DNA from: Ascidia mentula
Lineage: Eukaryota; Chordata; Ascidiacea; Phlebobranchia; Ascidiidae
NCBI GenBank assembly: GCA_947561715.1
Contig: OX387201.1
Location: 7,272,001 to 7,336,000 of the forward strand
Direction of reading: 5' to 3'
Length of the DNA stretch: 64,000 nt
Shown: positions 12,054 through 26,527 of the stretch, one piece after another
Layout: every line of letters begins with the position of its first letter
Numbering within the stretch: the stretch's first letter is position 1
Notes under the pieces: model-generated
The model's input: the letters and a program-made list of their open reading frames with translations, nothing else
Database searches by the model: none
Told to the model about the DNA's origin: nothing
Translations under genes and position numbers: made by a program

Positions 12054-15000
12054 CTAGAGGCAGTGCGGGCTTTGTTGCAGTGCTAATTTATACACGCGCA
12101 ATCCGCTAAACAGCCCGCCACTTTTTATAATAGTGGGCGTTTTACCTTCAACAAATGAAAACTCGTGGAGGAATTCCGGTTTAACGTTGGCGCCCGGACA
12201 GAAGAGCATTAAACCCCCGTATTCCTTGCTACAGTCCATCGACCAGGAGGGCGCTAGAGGGTGGCTGCTGGTGAACTCCACGAACATCTATATAGAATAT
12301 AAAGATCGAGTTGTACAAAAATCGCACGCAAATGTAGGTACAGTTTTTTGAAACACCCAAGTTTTGTTCACAGATTGAAAATATTTTCGACATTTTTCAC
12401 ATGAGTTGGGTTTACGCAAGAATTCTGTGCACATGACTCAAATTTTTTCAATACAAAATACGCCATCCCTTCAGTAGGCAGGAGAGTCAAATGTCTTCAA
12501 TAAAAACGTGCAAAAAGATCTAGGCCACCTGTCCACTGGGAAACCACCTACGCACGGGAAGCGGCAGTTTTCCCGTGGGTCACGTGACCAAGTGGGCCAA
12601 TGAAAGGAGAGTGTCTTACCTCTGGACCTAACGACACATAGCAGTCCAAACATAGTACTGGGTGGGAGGCGTCATTCTTGATACGCGGGAAAACTTCAGA
12701 AGCGTTGCGGAGGAAATAGGTTTCAAGCAATCTGCTTGGGTGAAAGGCCAGAGGCTCGAATTCGGAGTCGGCGGTTGTCATCAAGGTGTGGGATCTGATG
12801 AGAATGTAACAAGTCGGTTTCAAACATGTTTGGAGATATTAGTTTGTTGGTGCGTTTTATTGCCGAACTGCTCAATTTAAATTCATTCGTGTTCAAACAC
12901 TAAATTAGCTCTTGCTCTAAGGGGAAATTTCGCAACATTCAAAAGTAACAGTTCCGCTTCACGTTAATAATATTTGTGCCCAAAAAACAAACAACTGCTT
13001 CTGAGACCACGCATCCCCAAAACGACCCAAGGGCATCAAAAGCTGCCAAGCACAAAATCGTGCTCGTGTCATCGCAATGGCGGAAGAACGGATCTTACCT
13101 TTCCGGGTCGATAATGTCACTCGATGTGGACGTGAAAGCCTTCAACGCCACCGCAATGTTCTCTAGACGGCAAATCCGCAGTCCCGACGAGGCGGCGCGA
13201 ACCGACCAATCAATATCCTCGTTGGAAAACCTGCGCATTCACGTGATTAGGGTTGTTGCGGTTTGAAGTCGCGTCAAAGCTGATTATGGGTTTACCTGCT
13301 GTGATTGTACGCGATCGCGGTGGTCTTGCTGATGTTAAGCAATACGCAGGAGTCGATTAAACGTTCGGAGACGTAATTGCTCAGATCCTGGTTCTGTATA
13401 GGATGTAATGTATTCGAGGTTATCAAACGTCACAACTACTTTGGTGTATGTTTTTGCTTTTAACCCTTACAATAATATATTCAATCTGAAATTTTGCCCT
13501 ATTTTCTCTGCAGAAACATATATGGCATTAAGTTATATATGTTACACCTTTTCATATTTAGTCGCTTAATAACCCTAAAATAAAGGGAGACAACAGATGG
13601 CATTGTTGCAATTCTGCTTCCACTAACACCAATATACGAGCAGCCGTAACAAGCCATGCGGACTGGATGAGTAAGCAGTTATACCTCGTTTTCAAGGAAC
13701 TCAACGTTAGGCAACATATGCGGGTCCCTCATGTCCTGCGACCATTGTCTTAAACCTATCGCAGCAAACTGATCACCAGCAGCCATTGACTCCAATCTTT
13801 CCATCACTTCAGAAAAGGACAAACTCGACCAGTTTCCGTTGTGTTCGCCACTGCAATCAAAAAGTCATATTTGTATGGGAATGTTCGATGCGGCACATCC
13901 GGGACGTCAAGTTTTGCTGACAATGCACAGGCCGTTTGTTTACACGGAGATTTTGCCTTCGTCGTTGGAAAAAGCTGCTCAGTCTTATACAATAGTTGAC
14001 GCCAAACGGGATAGGAACCAACCTAAAGTCGTCTGTTGCCGTACTCCAGGCCGACCAAGACACGCAGTCGTCGTCAACGAACAGAACATAAGGCCACAAC
14101 GAAGCCGGATCCTGCTGTCGCTTCGATTCCGTCTCGTAAAAATGTTGAAAGAGGATTTGCGCGGCAAACTTCATAGCCCCTGAAACCACACGAGTTTTTC
14201 TGTCAGATGCCACGTGAGTGCCGTGTGCCACATGTCACGAACGCAAGCGTAGGTGCGTGACAGTACAGGATGTTTTTCACGGTCGCAGCAGCATTTTATT
14301 CGCAATAAACAGGAAGTGAATCACTTGACGTCGACTGTTTTGTTGTTGGTGCAGGCGGGGAAATCCCCTTTAAAATAGGAAAAACAGGAAAACGGTTGTC
14401 CTGTGGCGGTTATATTTATTAACAACGCACTGTGATTGTGAGGGTGGGGAATACCTGTGCGATGTGTATAGAATGCACGAAGATGAGAATACGGGGAATG
14501 ATTTTCCTAAACTCAAATATAACTGTGGGCGTGCGGGGTTGAACCGCGGGCCGTCGAACTTAAAAACAAACAGTTATACTGGTTGCAATGGAAGAGGTGG
14601 CGCACACCATTATACGACTCTGTCGCAGAAAATATGCCCATACCGTTTAGCCGACCACGCCCCAAACGACTAAAATCAATGCTTTTTTTACCTCGGCCGA
14701 GATGATCAAACTCAGATGGCAGAACCACAACCACCGAATCCACACACGACTTTTTTAAGTCTTCGCTGTCCTTTTGCCTGGCGACGATCACGTGCATCGG
14801 TTCGCTTCCGTCCGACAAAACGAGGCCGCTCGTGCATGCGTTGCCAAGGTTGAAGAGGCCTTCGTGTGGCGGGTGGTGTGCCAAACTCACGATGGGAGTC
14901 TTGATCCCAGTGTCTCCCTGTTGTAAGTAATTGTATACGTTGGGATATACGAATTATTTGTTGAAGTTGTGGTGAAAACCGGGCAAAAAGTCGGGTCATT

Positions 15001-18000
15001 TTGCCGGATTTAAAGTCAATGTACGAGCTTATGGGAATACTTGATTAAGCTTCGATAACTTTCAGTCAATTTAAAAAACTATGTTCTATACATAAAACCA
15101 TGCTTGAGTAGAGTTAAATTGCCAGTTGCCACAAAATGATCGATAGAACTTCTCCGTGATCCAAAGTATACACTTTTTTAAACAGTATTGAACAAAACTA
15201 AACAAGATGGTTGCAGAACACATCTTACCCTGCATTTTAGACGCAAAGTACGCAGTTGAATTTCGCCGCTGGTAGCTCGTGCGTAGCTGAAATCCATTGT
15301 GAACTTCTTGGGTATGAAGATGCGGTAGTGAATGTCGCTCTTATATCCGCTCGCTGGAAGAACGAGCGATTTCATCTCGAATGTTTCGCTTGTCTCCGCC
15401 CCGTTCTGTGTAGAATGGAAATTAGAAACTAATATGAAAGAGCAAGTTACAGAGGCTGATGCGTTTTTTTGTATGCAGCTGTGAGGGGAAGAAGTGATTA
15501 CGAGTCCAGCTGTGTAAACGCAGGTAAATCCAAGTTTAGTGAGTTTAAAGAAGCTGTTACCGCTGCTGTGTGGCACTCTTACTCCTCAAGCAAGAAAAAT
15601 ACATTTTTAGCAACAATACATGGATTGAGTTTTCCATGTATTAATATATGGGTATAAATTAACTGCAGGTGGCATTTCATACTGGAATTTGCCGGTTAAG
15701 TGATGTATAGCGATTTATACGCCTACCTCTGTTGAGATGGGTCGGACGCTTGATGCGTTCATGCTGGAATTGAACTTCGTCACCACATTTCTTATCTCAA
15801 CCCCCTCTGAAAGATAGAAACAGTTTAGTTGAAATGACGTGAGTTAGTGGCATTAGTCCATTAATTCATAAATTCTGTTTTACGTTGACTCATTGTTGGA
15901 AGGGCAAGTGATCGGAAGTTACACAACACCAGGCATTATACTTTTAAAATGTGGGTTAAACGGGCACACGTTCTTATGCAACTTGCACCTGTCCATTATA
16001 TGTGACAAACTAATTATATATGTGACTTATTAAGCCAGATGTTAGCACACAAAAATGGCGTTTTGCAAAACAGCCGGCCTTTTTGAATCTCACTGGAGTG
16101 CAATTTCAACACCGATCTATACACGCAGTGAAAGCAACATTAGCGCCATAACAAAAAAAAATGGATAAAGGACCACAGGTCGGAACCAACCTCCTACAGA
16201 CAACTTTTCGAGGTAGTCGCAAGAGTTGACGATTTGACTCTGCTCTTTACATTGTGGGTTGGGCAACAAGGTGCGGAAAGGAGAGTCGCAGTCGACCTAA
16301 AGCGAAAGGTGTTAATGTTGGAGGACGCGATTGGGCAAAATCGTCACTTACTTCTTCCAGGTCTTCGCCGTCGTCGTAAACTTCAACCTCGTGTAACTTC
16401 ATGAGTGAACTGCGCAGGAAAGATTGATTAAAAAAGAGGTTTACGTAATGTTAACTGTTTGAGCGAGTGATTTCTTTAAGAAAGGGAAGGTAAGGGAATG
16501 TCGATTAAGGACATAAAACAAGAAAAAGCTGCTAACTGATGGAGAAAAGCATGAACCACCGACTGTTATACTCACCCATACATGTACGAACAACATACGT
16601 ATTGCCATGTTTTAAGGATAAACTACACTACTTACTTGTGCAACTGTCGTAGAAATGAACAACACACACGGGCTGTGTCGGTCGCCGGGTGAGTAATCAA
16701 CAAAAATCTTTCCTTGCTCGCCTCGTTACTCGTCAAAAGCGAACCATCGAAAAAGTCCGGGTGCCCTTGAACCGGTTTGCACCACTTTCTGCATTCGGAG
16801 AAGGGACAAGAGTTAAACGACTTTTACTGGTTCGTCCACTGCTGCCGTGGTGGTAATCGTAAATGGACCACATTGTTTTATGTAAATAGACGGATATATT
16901 GTTATACTATCATATGAATAGCAAAACCAATATGAAAAACTTCGCCACAAAACAGCGACACAAATGGTTGACCCTACTGATTCACAAACGACAGGTATAA
17001 AATGGTGGCGATACTGTCGGTAACCATTTGTCGGTGCGTCAGGATAAACGTGGAGCACTCAAATCGATGTAATAATGTTTTGTTGCAAAGCTCCATCCGT
17101 TACCTGTAAAATTCGGCCATCTGCTTGGGTGAACTCTCCGGATTCAACTGAGGGTGAAGGGGGTCGACCCAGGTACAGAGACGATGCGGCGGCAAGCACG
17201 TGATGGCGGGAAGACCCTGGAAACAGATATTTTGAACAATGCATTCAAATCTCTGGCTGGTGATGAACCACACCATAATGTACTAGCTTAACCGGCAACA
17301 GTACGATATTATGCACAATGGAGAGAATAACATATGGAAGCAACTGCAACGCAATGGAGACGTATGCCACATATCAAAAAAAGATATGGGGACGCCATGT
17401 GTTGCAACGGGCGGATACAACGTATCAGGTTGCGGTTTTGTTACAAAACGAACCTGTTTGTCCAGTTCCAGCAATTGGTGGACGTTGCGCGGCAAGACGA
17501 CTGTAGGCTGCGTGTGACCAATTACGTCTTTGCTTTTTCCTGTTGTAGAAGAGGTCGGACATTACTATCACTACGGTCGTCACGGCAACAAGCGACAGAC
17601 ACGTTGTTTTACATACACGGGGACAAGAATACATACAAACGTAAACAAAAGTGCGATGCTTTTGCAACAGTCTTGTTCTTTCGAAACAGTTGGACATAAA
17701 ATAAACGCAATTGTGACGATACATACTGCTGGTAAAAAATATGAGTAAAAAAACCCTTCGTCTTGCCTTTTTCCGAAGCGGTTAAGTTTGCTTCCTTCAT
17801 TGCCAGACTGACGAAATCCATCGAAGTAGTCGAGTTCTCTCTTCTTTCACGTTTTCGACTTCCCGATTTTCCACTACGCCTGCGCAAAGCGTTTTGCAAC
17901 AAAGTCAGGGTATCTTATTTTGATTATGACTGGCAAGGACAACCGTTTGTGGTCAACTCTAATAAAACCGCCTCATGACGTTGCTACATTCTTCCGCAAT

Positions 18001-21000
18001 ACTCGATTGTTAAGATGAAAAGCAAAATTAACTCGACTACCAAAAATCGGGATTTCAAAACGACAACTACTTCAATTAGTTTAATCACGAATTGTTGTCG
18101 AAGAATAAAGCTGTGCAAAATGCACTGTGTCCATACTGATTAAGGTCATACAGCATAGGGAGCGCCCAATTATTCAAAATAATGGATACGGTGCTGTCGA
18201 AAAAAGATTCCTGCCACAAAAAATACGAACCTTTCGCCCTCATCGTCCCATGCAGAAACCTCTTCTTCGAATTTACCGCCCACGTTTTGGATTTGGCTCT
18301 CGCTTTCTGTCAATGAAATGAATGAAAAAGTTTTACTGTGAAATTCTGCATAATCAGTTCAAGTAATAAATGGAACTTAGTAGGGAAGAAAAGGTTTGGT
18401 CGCAAAGATTTTACTATTGTTTCAATTACAAAGTTTCTGATGATTTTTTTCCCGCTAAACCTTTTGTTTCAGCAGGAATCCAGCCGCAGTGATTTTATTG
18501 ACTCTTTTATTACCGCTGGGTTTATAACAGATACACCATGGGAGAAAAAACGTCAATTTTAGCATCCGTAAACTTAAGCAATGACACTGTCTTCGGCGGG
18601 TTAAAAACGTGAAGTTGAAATTCACAGAAAATGTGCACGCCTTTCACACATTAAATCACTCGTTACCTTCAGGTTCAACCACGTGCAGGGCATCGTCCTC
18701 GTCATCCGAAGAAGGCTTCAGACGCTTTTTGGGCGGCGAATCCATGTGCTGGACAGTGGTGGAACGTCGGCAGACCGGATAACACACTGACAGCTCCTGC
18801 TCTATCATGCTGCGATTCAAATCGCCAGCTCCATCGAACGCCATACGGAGATCAACGTGACGAATATTTCTGTGTTAGAATTTGTAATGTGAAAAGCGCG
18901 AAGGTTGGCCGATTTCAACACAACGTGATTGAGTGTTTCTGCGCCAATGCTGTTATACTGACTACACACAAGATGTGTTCGTCCAACGCATGAATTGTTA
19001 TTTACTTTAAGTTGACGACAACATGTCCTGGCGTAGGTGCCGGAAAAAGACATGAACGAATGGTTAAGGAAGCTACAAAGTCGTAGGTACCACCAAATGT
19101 TATGACTTGTTGAGCAAAGGTCGCTTCATACCATTAGTAACTCAAAACAACGTACTGAGACATAATAGTCGTTGTTTACTTGCTGACTCTCGCACACTAA
19201 ATATCCCACGCTTTTGTGACACCAAAAAATCCGAGCGCAATAAACGTTGAGGATCTCGGGCTATCTAATACAGACCAAAAATTTTCACATGGAAAAACTC
19301 TACGTACGTCGGGACACGCTGCGTCACAATGCCCTCGCCCTCGTACACCACAATGCACGGAATCCCGGTGAGATCGTCGAGTGACGTAGGGAGCCAGTCT
19401 CGTACGTCGGAGTGCCAACCCTGCATTAAACAAAGTTTTGGTGTTTTTTCCCGCTGGCATAAATTTACGTTACTATTTACTCACCTTCAGAATCTTCAGG
19501 AAATATCGCGATAATGAGATTTCCTTGTCAAGGGTTGAATATAGAACAACCTGCGCGAAAAAAGACATTCAGATTTAATATTACAACGAACGCATTCGTA
19601 GCTTTTCGCCTTGGGATTATACAATACACCAAAATAGTTCTTAGACTTGCTCGCTACGTATGGATATCAACTTGTTGGTGTAAATGCAAACAGAACGGAC
19701 ATTCTCGTGTCCAACATACGGCGCCGAATAATCGTGCGAACATGACGAGAGGTAAAACCGAGAAAAAATTAAAACCTATATTCGTGACCGCCTGAACAAC
19801 AACCTACCTCAAACACTTGCTCCAGACCCAGCTTGTCACGTGACTCGGTGAGAGAGTCGTGGAATCGGGTGGCGAGAACCGCGGACGGGACCCTTACAAT
19901 CATCATGACACCGTCGCCCTGGCGAGACGAGCCTATAAGATCCTGCGGCACAAAGACAAGGCTTGTTTGGATCGGGGGTTGGACATTGGGACGATCGACC
20001 CGCGGATCAGGTTACGTTCGCGTTAATGGGGATTATGTATGGAATCCACTGTACCTTGTCCTAACCAGTGCATTGCGGGTGAGCTAATAATAAAGCGAAC
20101 TGACTGGTATAAGAAAGTGTAACGGTATGCTACGAAACGAGTTTTGGTTTAGGAGGACATATTTGCAACGGTTTTAGGGGATTTCATAGGACGGTTGCCT
20201 TGGAGAATCACTTATTTTATATCTCTAATATAGGAAAGGGAAAAGACCACTACACCCTCAAAAATACCAGCGACACAAAATGTAAACCCAACGTTTTATA
20301 AACTCCTTGAAGTGTTAAGTCGTTGCTAAGCACGCGTGACAACTTTCAACTCAGGAGTCGAAGTTAATACAAAGGACAATTCGTTGTACTACGGGTCCAT
20401 ATTTGAGGTAACCACGAACTTTTGCCATTAGATAACACCACATTCCAATACCTGTATTGCTCGCTCAATTGTTGGCGTAATCAGTCGGCGGTTGGGTTCG
20501 ACGTCAATGTCTTGATTTTCCCGGACGGCTGCCTGCGTCATTGCTCCAATGTATTGCTGCAGAATTAGCTCGCAAGCAACCAGTGACGTATGCAGCATGA
20601 AATTACTAAAAACCACCAAACATTGACTGTAAATAATGTTGACAATTTACTTAAGGCAGGTTTGTGGATAGTTCGTACTTCGAACATTGCTAAATTCAAG
20701 TTGCCAACGTTAAGACAATACTTCGGAGGCTTTCACAAAGGACTTTGAGTCTCAACGTAATTAGGGAAATGCGAGCCGAGTGTTTAATTTATGGCCAATG
20801 TAACATGATCGCACTGAAAGGGAAACCCGCACAAAGGGACATTCATGTGGGACCGGCATTATGGCGAACCATACCAGGCAAGCGTGAGCGCACGTTTCAC
20901 AATAGCAAAGGAGCCGAAAAAACGCCATAACGATAATGAGAGGCCATACTTTTCCAGAAGGCTCCACTTCAATTCTTCATATTGAGGATCGTACGTTACA

Positions 21001-24000
21001 GACAAAGACGAGGCGCCCACGCTTGCGTCTGTGGTGACTCCCTGCAAAATATGACGACATGATGAACGACATTCTCTTGAATTAAATAATTCTACACAAA
21101 GACAGGCGGAAATAGAAGTTGCATGCAAACTTGCAACACGACACGCACTTCCGGAAGAGCGTGGATGTTCGTCGTTGGCGGGCCACGGACGACGTTGCCA
21201 GTAGTAACGCGGGATCGATTGGTTAGAAGGAGGTAGGGAGATGATGAACACTGGACGACGATAACGTTACGGGAGTCGGTAACACAGTTGTTGTTGAGAA
21301 AATCACCTTCATCCGAACTACAAACAAACCAACGGATGCCGGGTTACACAACGATGCAGTTGCTGGAAGCAATATTACAAATAGAACAACTCTTCACGAT
21401 TGATTTATTCTTATATCTTGCTTTCAAGTGCCTTTGAGACATTATGTATGAGTTCTACTTACCAGTTTGTGGTGCAGTTGGCCTCTAGCTGGATGATTAC
21501 CAGAAGCGTTGACGTATCTTCCCACTGTTTGCAGACTGACAATAACCTGAACAAAATAGCAGGCAGGGTTGAGTGTTAAAACCCATTGACAATTGCAAGC
21601 AGTTTTTACCTTTGCTTTGACGACTGCTCCATCGTTATGACAACCTGAGATGACAATGCGGAGCCTGGAAGTAAAGTTTTGTAGATCTCCGAAAGTACAC
21701 CTGGTATAAAAAATGCCTTTTTTTGTCACATAGATAGTATGTTTGCAGTTTTTAAACTGGCGAATGGCAAGCACTGAATAAAATTTGCTTGTTTAACACA
21801 CTGTGCCTTTTTTAAACGAGTAAGTATTATAAATGTATGTGCACCCACATAATTTCCATTGTAGATATACAAACGACCAGTTGAGAACAAGGCAAGAAAG
21901 CGTAAAAGCGCTAAATTGGCTGTTGAGTCTATATTTCAAACCGGACACTATACCGGCGCTTGTTATGGTATCAGAATTGCAATGGTTATGGCACACGGGT
22001 CACATTGTTTCAGGCAAATCGCGGTAATCATCTTATACACTGGCTATGCGCGGGCGCCAATTACCAACCCAGATTTCGGCAACTTTTAGCATGCAAAAGA
22101 GCCTTAGAGTAACATAACTTAGGTTGGTAGGGATTATTATGTTTCTTTGGTCCATATAAAACAAAAGAACAGTTACAACACGTTTTTAGTAAACTTGCAG
22201 TACCGCCAAGTGCACCAAAAAGTCTAATGCGTTTTTGTTACTTCCATTTTTTAATGAGCTTGTCGTTTTATGGAGTCATAGGGTGAAAGAACTTTACTCT
22301 TGCCCAAGTAAACTTTTCACTGGAGTTACAAAAGCGCGCTATCGCCTGCTCAAGTAAAACCCAATCTTACCAGATTGCGCGATCGTGGAGACGGTTTGAT
22401 TGTGCAAAGCGGGACACGGAGGTAGAAGGAAGATAAAACGCAACGAGGTGAAGAGCGAAAAATCGAGGTTTGGTTGGCTTTCAAAGACCTGCAAATGAAA
22501 CGAGTGGGTTTAAAACGCGCACAACGAGCGCTGGGGGATAACACACCTTTGCTGTGAGCGACGAGACGAGACTGGACTGGTACTCCTGCAAGTTCAGGCA
22601 CTCTGCAGCGGTTGAGGTATGATTGGGAGGCACACAATGAGGGACGAACGGTTGGAAGGCAGGCGACGACGGTCGATGAGGTACACTGTTGCAAACTACA
22701 AAAAGCAAGAAACGATCGTTTTTTTCGCGTGGGTTTTAAACAAATGTTTGTGACACAGAAGGCAGATGTGAAAGCTACATGTCCGACACATTTTCTAAAA
22801 ACACACGTCGTGTGAAAGCTTTAGAATCGGCCATAAAAGTGGGAATTGTTCCTTACCTGATAAAGACAAACGCAGCTGAGTCAAGGGCAATGAAGTCAAA
22901 CTCTGCTTAATCAGCTCAGACTGATCGTCGGCCGACAGCAGGTTCTCACCGATCACACGACACTTGCGCTTACCTGAGCACAAAACCACGAGAGTGAACT
23001 GAAAGTGCCGATAAGTAAACAAAAAAAACTGTTCGAGGTATGTAAATGTCAAGGCGCACCAAGGCTATATCGCGCCACGGTAAATGATTGACCGACAGTT
23101 TACGAGTATCGTTTACTTGAGACGACGAGATGGAACTGGGCAGTGCCGCCGCCGCTGCTGCTGTCGATCGTGGCACTGTATACTGCAAGCTGGTAGAGCG
23201 GAGACGGCGGATTGGAAAGGTTCTGGAGACACTGTGTGATGGCGTCGGCTAATGAAATCTAAAACACACACAAAGACGTTTTGATATTACTACACTGTGT
23301 AAATTCCTATTCGGCCAGAATCTGCTTCATTGCAACGAAAATACTTTTTATCAGGTTTTAGAGTTTTACTTGGGCGGCACGCTAAGCGTACGACCCACCA
23401 CCTGACCCGTTTCGACACAAAGCAAATATCCGGCACCACTTGCCTCGCTAACGACCAACCGCACTCGCCCCTCTGAGGTAGAAGCAAACAAACTGGCGAG
23501 ACTGGTCACACAGGATGGCTTGAGATCGGCGACGGTTGACCGGAATGTATCGGACACGGTTCGACGTGCTTGTACGAACATATGGGAAAGACCTTCCTTG
23601 CTTAGATTTCCTTCCGCACCTGAACAACGAGATTTGTTTTTAGGTCTGCGCTTGACCTGAAGCTCAGTAAGGCCGGTATGGGTTTGGGGACATTGGCGAC
23701 CAACACTGTGTAATTTGCCGGGGTTTGGTAAAGCATGATGGATGCAAAATGCAACTCGCGTATACAAATATAAATGGTTCACACAACGTTTACTGCGTTT
23801 GTGTACGCAAGACAGTAAGTGGACAAGCCGCGATAGTTGGAAAATCCAAATATAAGCGCAACCCACCTAAAGAAACGATGTATTGCATTGTAATCAGTAG
23901 CATGACGTCATTCGACAAAGGGGAATGCTCGGCGAAATCTAATTGCTCTTTGATCTGTAAAAAAGCAAAGGTCAAAGAAAAATCCAAGCCCAAACAACAA

Positions 24001-26506
24001 AATGCCAAATACTCACGCTGGTCAGAGGCTCCTTGAAGCATTCGGCAAAGGCTTGCGTCACAGTAACGTTGGAGGTATCACCAGTAAAACGAGGTAGGTT
24101 TGTGGAGGGACACAGGAACACAATCACGGGCTTTCGCTGTGTATTGGAGGCCAGGTCGGACGATATTTCTACGCACGAGAATGCTGAGGTATCGCGATTG
24201 ATCATATATCGTTTCGGCTGCGAGTGCTCCGACTGGTGCTCGTCATCGCCTGTCGAAAAAAGTATGGGGTTTGAAACACAGCATCACAATCTGTGTACCG
24301 CGAAAGTGGAAATTATGCAGAAGTTTTTTTTTGGTTACAGGAATATTATGAACACATTAATCAAAACAGTTATACAGCCCAGTCTACTTTCAACAAATAT
24401 TTTAGACAATAGAGAATGGTAAAAACGCTGTCGCGATTGGTAAGGTAAGGAAAAATTCTTAAAACAACGTCAAAAATGTCCCCCTTCACACCCAAGTATC
24501 TTCGTTAATTTTCACCTATGCATATTGTCGAGTTCATGCGCTTGAGGGATTCTGGTCTTTGCAATGGACCTGATATGGAGCGCCCAAGCAAAGGGCGCGC
24601 CTGGCCGTGCAAACGGTGTATAGCGTTCTGTAACGGTGAGTCGAGGTGCTGTGAGGTTGGCAAACGCGGAACTGGAGGTAGAGATGGAACATTGGGTTGT
24701 GACACCAAATGCGGCGGTGCCATTACTGGCAACATTCCGGTCCTCGGAGAAGGCAGGCCAGATTGAAGTTGTCCTGTTTAAGAATGTGATTTGAGACGTT
24801 TTTTACTGCATATTTTTAGTTTAAAATACAGTTTAACCAGGGGCATGTACTAACTGTGCGAAGGAATGAAACGCGGTTATTAATTGATCTCGCACTACAC
24901 ACCTTCCTGTGTCTTGTTCCACAGAATGGGCGGGCCTCTGATGAGACGGCCAGGCAACTTGGGATCTTTAACGAGATAGAACTGAGCATGGGCGCCTATA
25001 AGCTGACTTGAATTTGTGGACATGCGTGGACTTGTGAGATCCATTAGAGTTTCCAATCCAATGTGGTCTGACAGCTGAGTAAAAGTGTGCAGAGCCTTTT
25101 CTCCACATCCAACACATTGAGCTGACAATGCTGCAAAAATGTGTGAATGGTAACATAAAGCCATTTTTAATATTTCAGCTAAGTACTACATATACTTTGA
25201 TCAGTCCTACCTTGGGCTGAAGTGTTTGGTGGAGGCAGGGACTTTAGATTGAGAGCTATTATCACCAGTGACATTGGGTCACTAGACCGTGGCTTCAACT
25301 GCATACACAGTAATGCATATGTGAACGGAAAACCCACCATGGCCGTTGCATCATTCTCGAGAGTAGTTAGTCGAATATCTTTCCCAGCTTTGCAGAAGCC
25401 TAAAATATGTGGGAGAAATTCTCAGGAACTGTTCATTGAATGCAGAGGAATAAACTGCAACATGCAGAGTCGTTTGCAGCAAAGCAAATTAATTTTCCAC
25501 AATACCTGGCATTCTTGGGGCAGGAGGCCTTCCTTCAAATACAGTCCGAGTATTTGATGTTCCATTTCCATGTGTTCCGTTAATTGGGGAGGATAACATT
25601 GGTGGCGGTGGGGGTTTCCTAATACGAAAAAAATTCCATTAGTTTTGTTATGAGGGTTTGGCTCCAACACCAATTTACCTTATGTCAAGACCCATCAGCT
25701 GAGGATGACTTGACGATGCCAACTGATTACTCATGGAACCGGTATACAATGCATTAGCAGCTGTGGGGTTTCTTATGCCAGGTTGCGATTTAGAATTTTG
25801 ATCCTTTTGCATTTGCTGCCATACATGAAGTCTTTGAAGTTGCTTAAGTCTCTGTAATTGCTGGAAAGTAAATGTTTTGGAATTGTGAAAATTGGTGCCA
25901 AGGTCTTTTGGAAATAACTTCATACTTCAATATGTTGTTGTTGTGTTATTATTGGCATCGGTGGTCGTGCGGCGAGCTGTCTTCCATCAGTGGATCTGTG
26001 ATCCGCAATCAACTCTGGTGGCCCCATCGGTGTAGTTGGAAATATTTGAGCCACTGCCAATCAGAAACCATATTAAAACATGAATACTTTGCTCAGAATG
26101 CAAATGAAACACACCATTTCTTGTGGCCGACGGTGACTGTTGGCTAGCAACAGCAGTGGTCAAATGTTGTGACACAACTTGACTGATGTTAGAAGACACT
26201 AAATCGGTCTTGCAATCTCCCTGATCGCTGCCTACATGTATACTAATTTGCTCGTTCAACTGATCGACATTCGGCTTCACATCTGCAATGAAATGTTTGT
26301 ATGACGAAATACGCTGAAACTTGTTGGCAGTTATACGTTATACCTTGTTCTTCATCTGCAATCCTTGAGCTTGACTGTCGTAATGAAAAGAATAATGTCG
26401 AGAAGACAGAACTTGGAACCACTGCTGCAGAGCGCAAAGATGATTCAATGCTATTGTGGAGTGCCTCCTCAAATGCAGCCTTGTGAACAGACTGGTTACT
26501 CCCCAT
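12054..26506 (-). CDS. GREB1L: GREB1 / GREB1L orthologue (glycosyltransferase-like nuclear protein)
   Basis: Human GREB1 is an oestrogen-induced chromatin cofactor whose C-terminal part resembles the kinetoplastid base-J glucosyltransferase. Phase-consistent first exons (minus): 26344-26506, 26115-26282, 25926-26053, 25679-25860, 25506-25618, 25211-25399, 24903-25130, 24516-24773, 24017-24249, 23867-23954, 23402-23619, 23117-23258, 22857-22973, 22547-22602, 22371-22488. The N-terminus (FEEALHNSIESSLRSAAVV) and the block CVGCGEK...FYLVKDPKLPGRL match GREB1. Later blocks, in order, lie near 21.6, 21.5, 21.0, 20.5, 19.9, 19.4, 18.75, 16.7, 16.38, 15.3, 14.8, 14.05, 13.75 and 13.15 kb. Then come 12620-~12795 (HPVLCLDCYVSLGPE) and the last exon 12054-12287. 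GREB1-like features are HEGLFNLGNA, an acidic VLFVDDDCVSW (DDD at 14067-14075) and RFSNEDIDWSVR. The C-terminus is roughly 30 residues shorter than in human. Start: 21 nt after an acceptor-like AG. GREB1 versus GREB1L is undecidable, since that duplication is a vertebrate one. Exons between 22.4 and 12.8 kb are approximate. Confidence 0.92.
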
Positions 26507-26527
26507 CAGGTCAGAGGTAGAGACAAC

